Origin: Flavobacteriales bacterium UBA3442
GTDB taxonomy: Bacteria; Bacteroidota; Bacteroidia; Flavobacteriales; Schleiferiaceae
Length of the DNA stretch: 15,135 nt
NCBI GenBank assembly: GCA_002378565.1
Contig: DFSH01000027.1
Coordinates: 490 to 15,624 of the forward strand
Direction: 5' to 3'
Shown here: positions 7,433 through 12,815 of the stretch, in pieces
How the letters are laid out: every line of letters begins with the position of its first letter
Numbering within the stretch: the stretch's first letter is position 1
The notes under the pieces: generated by a model
What the model was told of the DNA's origin: nothing
Seen by the model: the letters and a program-made list of their open reading frames with translations, nothing else
Databases searched by the model: none
Position numbers and translations under genes: made by a program

Positions 7433-8784
7433 CCCTCCTGCTTTGCTTTGCACTTGGTGTTCAAGGGCAAAGTAATGACAGCCGCTTGACACTGCACCAT
7501 GCAGATGCCATGACAGTCATCCAAGTTAATGGCCAGTCAACAACGTTGCTAAGCGGTCATGTTGCCATGAGCAACGCCAATGGTGAATTTCAATGCGACA
7601 GTGCTGTATGGAATCGTCAGAGCAACGATTTTCAGGCTTTTGGCCAGGTCAGCTACCAAGGAAACAATGGTTTGATTCTACATGCCGACATGATGCATCA
7701 CCAAAACGGCTGGACCAACCTTCATCAAAACATTGAACTCAAGCATGGCAATCAGACCTTGGCTACCGATAACCTTCGTTACCATGATCAACGTGAAATC
7801 GGTCGATTCACGCAAGGTGGCACAGTGACAACAACAGATGCCACGTTGACGGCAAGAGAGGGCACTTACCACGCAAGTCGCGAGGTGTTTACTTACCATG
7901 GGGATGTGAAGGCAAAAACCAAGCAATACACCCTAGACACGGACAGTTTGATTCATGACCTGCCGATGCATCAGTACATCATGCCTGTTGCAGGGTATGC
8001 TGTGAGTGATAGCGGATGGGTTCGCTTTGGACAGGGCATTATCAGTGACAGCAACGAGTTATCAATATTTCACCACGGCGTCACAGGTCAAGATGGCAGA
8101 GACTATTTCATCGCTGACAGCCTGCATCGGCAAGCATCAATAGCGACCACTGGTCTCCATGGCCATGCACAATGGGCAACACAAGGCAAAGACAGCATGG
8201 AATTAGCTGCTGACCACTTGGTGATACACGGAGACTCAGCAAAAGGTCAAGGGCATGTCGTGAGCCACAGCAAAGGATTGGCATCTCTTTCAGAATCATT
8301 GGATTGGAATAAATCGACCCACAGCCTGCACCTGGAGGGCGATCCTATTGTGTGGAGCACAGATTACCAAGTCCAAGGAAGGGATATTTATTGGTATCAG
8401 GATGTCAGCTATGGCATGGACTCTTTGTGGATTGAGGGACAAGTTGTCCTTTCCGAACCAACGGACTCAGGTGATTTTCAACAAATGGGTGGCAACACCC
8501 TAAGCGGTCATCTCAACCATGAGGGCATTCATGACATGCATCTGTCAGGTAACGCTAAAGCCATCTACCACCCTGAGCCAATGCAGGTCAACGTCACCGA
8601 GTGTAGCAGCATCACCCTTGCGTTTAAGGCCAACGAAGAAGGCAACCAGACCATACACTCTGTCACCTTTAACCAGTCACCACAAGGAACACTCAGCGAG
8701 GATCAAGCTGATGATCTACCTGGATTCAGTGACCGTCAGTCGGAACGGCCTGAAAGAATGGATTGGATGTCTGGCTTGAAGTAG
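7411..8784 (+). CDS. OstA/LptA-like periplasmic protein (lipopolysaccharide transport)
   Basis: The 457-residue protein has an N-terminal signal peptide (MERGYFLTLLLCFALGVQGQ, cleavage near residue 20) followed by beta-strand repeats of the OstA/LptA type, such as LLSGHVAMSNANGEFQCDSAVW, DFQAFGQVSYQG and YHGDVKAKTKQYTLDTDSL. These repeats build a beta-jellyroll groove that carries LPS across the periplasm. The protein is about twice the size of proteobacterial LptA, as is usual for the Bacteroidota OstA-like family, with further repeats to about residue 410 and a polar tail. Its start lies inside purA (22-nt overlap), so translation is probably coupled. It has the LptA-like fold rather than the LptD barrel. 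The last 49 bp overlap the convergent pyrophosphohydrolase gene. The exact role in this phylum is inferred from the fold. Confidence 0.8.
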   Translation: MERGYFLTLLLCFALGVQGQSNDSRLTLHHADAMTVIQVNGQSTTLLSGHVAMSNANGEFQCDSAVWNRQSNDFQAFGQVSYQGNNGLILHADMMHHQNGWTNLHQNIELKHGNQTLATDNLRYHDQREIGRFTQGGTVTTTDATLTAREGTYHASREVFTYHGDVKAKTKQYTLDTDSLIHDLPMHQYIMPVAGYAVSDSGWVRFGQGIISDSNELSIFHHGVTGQDGRDYFIADSLHRQASIATTGLHGHAQWATQGKDSMELAADHLVIHGDSAKGQGHVVSHSKGLASLSESLDWNKSTHSLHLEGDPIVWSTDYQVQGRDIYWYQDVSYGMDSLWIEGQVVLSEPTDSGDFQQMGGNTLSGHLNHEGIHDMHLSGNAKAIYHPEPMQVNVTECSSITLAFKANEEGNQTIHSVTFNQSPQGTLSEDQADDLPGFSDRQSERPERMDWMSGLK

Positions 8785-9131
8785 TTAGGGCCCTTCATCA
8801 CCTTGCCGTCTTCACGGTACAGTGGTTGACCGTCCTGGCCCAGCTTAGACATGTTGCTGCGATGGATTTCATCAAAAACCTCATCAATCACATTTTGCAT
8901 GCCATGTGAAATCATGGTTCCTGCTAATATGTACATCATGTCCCCAAGGGCATCAGCGACCTCTACAAGGTCACCATCTTTTGCAGCTTCCAAGTATTCT
9001 TGGTTTTCTTCTGCCATCAGCCGATGTCTCAGCTCAATGATATCGATTGATAATGAGGCTTTTGGCGAGTTTTCTGCCGGAACGCGGTAGGCTTGATGAA
9101 ATTCTTCAACAGCGGCTATTTGTTTTTCCAT
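8736..9131 (-). CDS. MazG-like all-alpha nucleoside triphosphate pyrophosphohydrolase
   Basis: The 131-residue protein has the metal-binding signature of the all-alpha NTP-PPase superfamily: EENQE (41-45) followed by EVADALGD (57-64), whose acidic residues would hold magnesium. The tail EIHRSNMSKLGQDGQPLYREDGKVMKGPNYFKPDI matches the PRA-PH/MazG-like branch in which a short beta-turn follows the helices. Such enzymes hydrolyse noncanonical or excess NTPs to NMP and pyrophosphate in the cytoplasm; the substrate here is not known. The gene is convergent with the ostA-like gene (49-bp 3' overlap) and divergent from the next small membrane protein. The start ATG at 9131 gives the expected N-terminus; no clear ribosome-binding site is seen. 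Confidence 0.88.
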   Translation of the reverse strand: MEKQIAAVEEFHQAYRVPAENSPKASLSIDIIELRHRLMAEENQEYLEAAKDGDLVEVADALGDMMYILAGTMISHGMQNVIDEVFDEIHRSNMSKLGQDGQPLYREDGKVMKGPNYFKPDIQSILSGRSD

Positions 9132-9138
9132 CTGGATG

Positions 9139-9146
9139 TATTTTTG
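9139..9146 (+). promoter_or_regulatory. Putative promoter for the two small membrane-protein genes
   Basis: TATTTTTG is an exact match to the Bacteroidota -7 consensus TAnnTTTG, with a TTG at 9120-9122 (16-nt spacer, one short of the usual 17-23). It would start transcription near 9152, which affects the choice of start codon for the downstream small gene. Confidence 0.4.
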
Positions 9147-9350
9147 TCAATAATAAGTTTGATTTTGGAGAATATCACACAAGGCCATTGGATTTTTGCA
9201 GGAGTTTTCACTGTCTGCTTTCTTGCATACATGATTTGGTCCTACCGCAAGGATAGCCAGGTTCACCGACTGCATTACGGTGGAAGCATAAAAATCCTTT
9301 TGTCCATTCTGGTTCTCTTCATGGTCATTTACATTTTTAAACGCGTTTAA
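9144..9350 (+). CDS. Small two-helix membrane protein of unknown function
   Basis: I do not recognise a named family. From a TTG at 9144 the product has 68 residues, with two membrane segments (about residues 16-31 and 48-65) separated by a basic hydrophilic loop, SYRKDSQVHRLHYGG. The start is uncertain: the only in-frame ATGs (9093, 9096) lie inside the divergent pyrophosphohydrolase gene and would add 16-17 residues that are its antisense. Another TTG is at 9159, which suits the promoter at 9139 better. The stop is 2 nt from the DUF6580 start, so the two genes are almost certainly one operon. The coding call rests on the clean membrane-protein profile and tight spacing. Confidence 0.65.
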   Translation: MSIISLILENITQGHWIFAGVFTVCFLAYMIWSYRKDSQVHRLHYGGSIKILLSILVLFMVIYIFKRV

Positions 9351-9352
9351 GC

Positions 9353-9913
9353 ATGAAAAAGTTCCTTCCCATTTTTGCCGTACTTGCCCTTGGCATCGCC
9401 ACCCGCTTCATACCCCACTACCCTAACTTCACTGCTGTTGGCGCAGTGGCTATTCTTGGTGGTTCATGGTTTGGTCTGAAAAATAGCCGATTTTTGTTGA
9501 CACTCTTGTTGTTGTATGTTAGTGACTTAGTGATTAATAATACATTTTACGCCAGCAGCTACGAAGGCTTTGTGTGGGCCTACGAGGGCATGGCAATGAC
9601 CTACTTAGCCTATTTATTGATGGCTTGGATTGGTGCAAAAACGCGAGCTAAAGCTGCATGGAGCAGCATGCCTTGGGCTAAGCAAGCCCTTGGCGGTAGC
9701 ATGGTTTTTTTCTTGATCACCAACCTGAGCACATGGTGGGTTATGCCGATCTACACAAAGGACCTTGCTGGCATGGCAACAGCCTTGGTGGCAGGCTTGC
9801 CCTTTTTGGCGCCCATGATGCTGTCAACGTTCGCCTATGGTGTCGCAATGCAATGGAGCCTAAGCTTGGCAAACCCGAGTGGTCTCAAGAAACCGTCTCT
9901 TCATAAGCTTTAG
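9353..9913 (+). CDS. DUF6580-family putative transport membrane protein
   Basis: The 186-residue integral membrane protein has about five or six hydrophobic segments. Its N-terminal motif RFIPHYPNFTAVGAVAILGGSWFG (18-41) is the hallmark of the DUF6580 family, whose layout resembles the substrate-binding S components of ECF-type vitamin transporters. A conserved-looking acidic motif SDLVINN follows at about residues 57-63. No substrate is known to me, and no ECF ATPase or vitamin gene is next to it. The start is 2 nt after the preceding gene's stop, and the length is normal for the family. The gene ends at the edge of the candidate structured RNA and faces the symporter gene convergently. Confidence 0.8.
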   Translation: MKKFLPIFAVLALGIATRFIPHYPNFTAVGAVAILGGSWFGLKNSRFLLTLLLLYVSDLVINNTFYASSYEGFVWAYEGMAMTYLAYLLMAWIGAKTRAKAAWSSMPWAKQALGGSMVFFLITNLSTWWVMPIYTKDLAGMATALVAGLPFLAPMMLSTFAYGVAMQWSLSLANPSGLKKPSLHKL

Positions 9914-10046
9914 ACTTGTTGCGGAAGGTGACGAGATAGACGCAAATCCCCTTTACCCCTAACACGGTATAGGTCACACAGATTGCAGTGCAACGAATAC
10001 CCATCTGAATCAGTGCCCCGAGCCTTTGATTTCAAGAAGTCCGCAG
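9913..10046. ncRNA. Candidate rod-shaped structured RNA (6S-like?) in a convergent gap
   Basis: The 158-bp gap between DUF6580 and the symporter gene can fold by hand into one long hairpin. Pairings seen: TGCGGA 9920-9925 with TCCGCA 10040-10045; AAATC 9944-9948 with GATTT 10028-10032; a short CGG/CCG helix; GGTCAC with GTGCC (one bulge); and CAGAT with ATCTG around a terminal loop that itself holds TTGCAGTGCAA. Nine bases at 9913-9921 also match 10033-10041 with one mismatch as an alternative closing helix. A rod with a large internal bubble is the 6S RNA architecture, and the 6S-Flavo family is known in Bacteroidota. Neither strand has a clear promoter or terminator, so the strand is left open. 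A 39-residue ORF (10004-9885, minus) is the competing reading. Confidence 0.35.
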
Positions 10047-10071
10047 CGCTCGTGAATGAATACCTCTGGGC

Positions 10072-11724
10072 TCAACTCCAAAAGAAGGCATACAATGCAG
10101 CCAGAATTAGGAGCAAAGCAAATGCGGAAACATTGTAGATCGCATCAGTTTTGAAGGTTGCTTTGGTAATGGCAATTCCTTTTTCATCATCTGCACCCTT
10201 GTTTTGGCGGTAGGAAATGAAGGCTATGATTGCCATGGTGAGTAGGGCTGTATAACCCATTTGGTGCAAGAAAGGCAAGTCTACAAATAAGAGAGAAGTT
10301 GACCAACCCTTTGGGGCAACCTTGAAATACATGGCAATGGGGATCGAGGATAAAGCTCCAACAATGGCACCTTTGTTCGTGGTTTTACGCCAAAACAGTC
10401 CCAAAATGAATACAGCCAATATACCTGGACTAACAATCCCTGTATACTCTTGGATAAACTGGAATGCCTGGTCAATGCCACCTAATAAGGGAACCATGAT
10501 GGATGCAATGATGAGCGCCACAACTGCAGAAATTCGACCCATTGAGACGGTTTCACGATCCGTAGCATTAGGCTTGATGTAGGGCTTGTAAATGTCCATG
10601 GTAAAAATGGTCGCCGTCGAGTTGAGCATAGATGCTAAAGAAGACACGATAGCCGCCGTCAAGGCTGCAAAAGCTAGTCCTTTTAATCCCGTAGGTAAAA
10701 ACTGGAGCAACCATGGGTAGGCTTTGTCTGCTTGCTCCATGCTTGGCATGTTTTCTTGAGCTGCATCACCCAGACTAGCTAAAATAGCGGGATCATTAAT
10801 CATGACATAGGCGGCTATGCCGGGAATGACCACAATGATCGGCAGGATCAGCTTTATGCCCGCGGCTAGCAAGATTCCTTTCTGAGATTCTCTCAAGGAT
10901 TTGGCAGCTAAGGTGCGTTGGATGATGTACTGATTGAAGCCCCAATAGTAAAGGTTAGCAACCCACATGCCGCCGACAAGAACCCCAATACCGGGTAGGC
11001 TTATGTACTCGGGATTAGTTTTGTCTAAAATCATTGCAAACCGATCGGGAGCTTCATTCATAATTGTGGTCATTCCCTCCATGAATCCAGCCCCTCCTGA
11101 AACCGTATTCAATGCCAGGTAGGTTGTAACCAATCCACCAATAGTAAGGAAGATAACCTGAATGACGTCTGTCCATGCAACCGCAGAAAGTCCACCGTAC
11201 AAGGAATAGGCAGCCGCAAAGGCAGCTAAGCCAAACGCTCCATACATCATGGGAACACCCATGATCGTTTCCAGGGCTAGAGACCCTAGGTAAAGGACTG
11301 AAGCCAAGTTGACAAAGACGTACAAGGCAATCCAAAAAACTGCAAGAATGGTCTTCAAATTCGTGGAAAATCGCTTTTCAACAAATTCTGGGATTGTATA
11401 CAACCCTTTTTCAATGAAAATTGGCAAGAAATACTTACCAACGATGATCAGTGTCAACGCGCCCATCCATTCGTACGACGCAATAGCTAATCCGACTTTA
11501 AACCCAGAACCAGACATGCCTATGAATTGCTCCGCTGAAATATTTGCAGCAATCAACGAGGCACCAACAGCCCACCAGGGAAGAGACTTGCTTGCCAAGA
11601 AATAATCTTCCGCATTTTTTTCATGGCCTTTTTTGTCGCGGGAAACCCACAAACCAACACCTAAAATCAATAAGGCGTAACCTATGAAAATGGCGTAATC
11701 CAGAAATTCAAATGTATTGGTCAT
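10072..11724 (-). CDS. vSGLT-like sodium/sugar symporter (SSS family)
   Basis: This 550-residue protein with about 14 membrane helices is strikingly close, as I recall the sequence, to the Vibrio sodium/galactose symporter vSGLT. Shared stretches include AANISAEQFIGMSGSG, ASYEWM, GKYFLPIFIEKG and ANLYYWGFNQYIIQRTLAAK. Sugar-site residues recognised are Q66, E85, N257, K291 and Q425, with gate residues Y260 and W261. Na2-site residues are A59, I62, A358, S361 and S362. The position of vSGLT S91 is glycine here (G88). It should import a hexose or related monosaccharide with sodium across the inner membrane. It lies 35 nt downstream of the Nudix regulator with no promoter between, so the pair is probably cotranscribed, and close to a GH3 glycosidase. 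The exact sugar is not decidable from sequence. Confidence 0.93.
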   Translation of the reverse strand: MTNTFEFLDYAIFIGYALLILGVGLWVSRDKKGHEKNAEDYFLASKSLPWWAVGASLIAANISAEQFIGMSGSGFKVGLAIASYEWMGALTLIIVGKYFLPIFIEKGLYTIPEFVEKRFSTNLKTILAVFWIALYVFVNLASVLYLGSLALETIMGVPMMYGAFGLAAFAAAYSLYGGLSAVAWTDVIQVIFLTIGGLVTTYLALNTVSGGAGFMEGMTTIMNEAPDRFAMILDKTNPEYISLPGIGVLVGGMWVANLYYWGFNQYIIQRTLAAKSLRESQKGILLAAGIKLILPIIVVIPGIAAYVMINDPAILASLGDAAQENMPSMEQADKAYPWLLQFLPTGLKGLAFAALTAAIVSSLASMLNSTATIFTMDIYKPYIKPNATDRETVSMGRISAVVALIIASIMVPLLGGIDQAFQFIQEYTGIVSPGILAVFILGLFWRKTTNKGAIVGALSSIPIAMYFKVAPKGWSTSLLFVDLPFLHQMGYTALLTMAIIAFISYRQNKGADDEKGIAITKATFKTDAIYNVSAFALLLILAALYAFFWS

Positions 11725-11759
11725 CAGAGTATGTGAAGAGTTGAAAGCAAGAAGCAGAT

Positions 11760-12491
11760 TTATAATTCGAAGAGAAAGCCACGATTAGATAAGGCTTCAT
11801 AGCGGTTTGGGTCAAACTTATAAAGCCTTGCCGGGCGATACCTTACAGCCTTTCTCATCTTATCAAGCGGGAGAAGCAAGCCCATAGCTAAGATTTTCTT
11901 GCGAAAGTTTGCCTTGTCAAATTGTGTGTTCAATAGGGTTTCATACAAGTGCTGAAGATCGGTCAAAGTAAATTCTGTGGGCAGCAATTCAAACCCGACG
12001 GGCTTATGTCGGACACGCCGCTGGAGGCGTTCTAATGCTACATCAAATATCTCTTTATGGTCAAAAGCCATTTCTCCAAGTTGCTGGATAGGTGTCCACT
12101 GAGCGTCAGTGGCCCAAGAGGAAGGCTTCGGGTTGTAGTCTTCAATTCTGAGTAAGGAAAAGTAGGCGATCGTTGCAACGCGTCCAAGAGGGTGACGGTC
12201 AACTCCGGCAAAGGTTTGCAATTGTTCAAGGTAAATATTTTGCAAGCCAGTTAAATCTTTTAGCACTCGCTGTGTAGCGGTTACGGCATCTTCTTTGGGG
12301 TGGACCAGGTCGCCTGGGATGGCTTGGTATTCTAGGAAAGGTTCGGTGCCACGCTTGATTAAAAGAACCTTTACATCTACACCATCATAGCCAAATACAA
12401 CACAATCTACAGAAATGCCAAAAGCAAAATACTGATTCAAATCTGGGTGTTGGGATGGGTCAACTTTGGGGTTGGTGAATAGGGTCTGCAT
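11760..12491 (-). CDS. Nudix-fold transcriptional regulator (NrtR/AraR type)
   Basis: The 243-residue protein has an N-terminal Nudix domain (about 20-145) and a C-terminal winged-helix domain (about 155-243) with the family pattern LLPTEFTLTDLQHLYETLLNTQFDKANFRKKIL. The Nudix box is degenerate: against GX5EX7REUXEEXGU it reads D61, E67, R75, V76, D79, L80, G82, so the catalytic glutamates are lost and hydrolysis is unlikely. This composition is that of Nudix-derived repressors such as NrtR and the Bacteroides arabinose regulator AraR, in which the Nudix domain has become a ligand sensor. The neighbouring symporter and GH3 gene indicate a sugar ligand. The start ATG at 12491 gives the usual N-terminus. 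Several inverted repeats lie just upstream and may be its own operators. Confidence 0.9.
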   Translation of the reverse strand: MQTLFTNPKVDPSQHPDLNQYFAFGISVDCVVFGYDGVDVKVLLIKRGTEPFLEYQAIPGDLVHPKEDAVTATQRVLKDLTGLQNIYLEQLQTFAGVDRHPLGRVATIAYFSLLRIEDYNPKPSSWATDAQWTPIQQLGEMAFDHKEIFDVALERLQRRVRHKPVGFELLPTEFTLTDLQHLYETLLNTQFDKANFRKKILAMGLLLPLDKMRKAVRYRPARLYKFDPNRYEALSNRGFLFEL

Positions 12492-12518
12492 AGGATGGTT
12501 CTACAGGGGTGTTTTTTA

Positions 12519-12540
12519 ATTGTCTAATTAATGAGTCAAT
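12519..12540. repeat. Imperfect 22-bp palindrome upstream of the Nudix regulator
   Basis: The site has ends ATTG and CAAT and matches its own reverse complement at 18 of 22 positions around an ATTAAT core. It lies 28-49 nt upstream of the regulator's ATG, a position suited to an autoregulatory operator. Function is inferred. Confidence 0.4.
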
Positions 12541-12584
12541 AGCTTTTGCCTCCAAGTAAGTGGGAATCGTAGGGCTGTACAAGA

Positions 12585-12603
12585 TATAGTAAAATGTACT
12601 ATA
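12585..12603. repeat. Inverted repeat overlapping a possible promoter of the Nudix regulator
   Basis: Perfect 7-bp arms TATAGTA and TACTATA are separated by 5 bp. On the minus strand the repeat contains TACATTTT, a 7 of 8 match to the -7 box TAnnTTTG, so a bound protein would block it. It is about 94-112 nt upstream of the regulator's start. Confidence 0.4.
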
Positions 12604-12605
12604 AT

Positions 12606-12635
12606 TTATTTTTTCTTCTTTTTCTTCTTGGGCAT
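12606..12635 (-). other. Ten-codon mini-ORF encoding Met-Pro-Lys7
   Basis: On the minus strand an ATG is followed by CCC, seven AAG/AAA codons and TAA. A GGAGG lies 12 nt upstream (12652-12648), rare in this window but farther than ideal. Its stop is 114 nt before the Nudix regulator start. It could be a leader peptide that stalls ribosomes, or simply a purine-rich tract that opens by chance. Confidence 0.2.
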
Positions 12636-12691
12636 TCTGACCAATTGCCTCCTACACACTGAATGTCTGCTTAAGCCACTCATGCAGAATA

Positions 12692-12713
12692 CAATAAGCT
12701 CATGAGCTTATTG
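12692..12713. repeat. Perfect 22-bp palindrome
   Basis: Half-site CAATAAGCTCA is followed immediately by its exact reverse complement, centred between 12702 and 12703. It lies between the GH3 stop and the Nudix regulator promoter region. There is no T-run after it on either strand, which argues against a terminator and for a protein-binding site. Confidence 0.5.
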
Positions 12714-12815
12714 AGAAGCATTGTTGGCACCCGTGCTAGTCCTGTTTTTTCTTTCCCAGACAGGCTGTGTTTGCGATGAAATTTAAAAGTTTTGTGATTC
12801 AGGTTTCACCGTGCA

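Larger units (their letters stand above)
12492..12815. other. 324-bp intergenic region between Nudix regulator and GH3 gene
   Basis: This is the longest stretch without a gene. It is AT-rich and holds three inverted repeats (12519-12540, 12585-12603, 12692-12713) and a ten-codon lysine mini-ORF (12606-12635, minus). The part next to the GH3 stop (12714-12815) shows only weak stems such as CCTGT/ACAGG and no GC-rich hairpin with a T-run, so I see no convincing intrinsic terminator. The layout implies that the regulator-symporter pair has its own promoter here rather than being read from GH3 alone. Confidence 0.6.

Noticed and set aside
9885..10004. 39-residue minus-strand ORF (MGIRCTAICV start) as an annotated gene
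   Set aside because: It has no clear ribosome-binding site or recognised family and overlaps a strongly self-complementary segment. I keep it only as an alternative reading in the findings.
11760..12491. Calling the Nudix regulator AraR and the locus an arabinose system
   Set aside because: The domain type fits, but no arabinose isomerase, kinase or epimerase gene is present, and the neighbours point to glucosides or hexoses.
12430..12648. Minus-strand frame of about 70 codons upstream of and overlapping the Nudix gene start
   Set aside because: It has no ATG at its beginning, reads out of frame into the Nudix gene and has no recognisable product.
12714..12815. Intrinsic terminator after the GH3 gene
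   Set aside because: Only stems of 4-5 bp were found, none GC-rich and none followed by a T-run on the minus strand.
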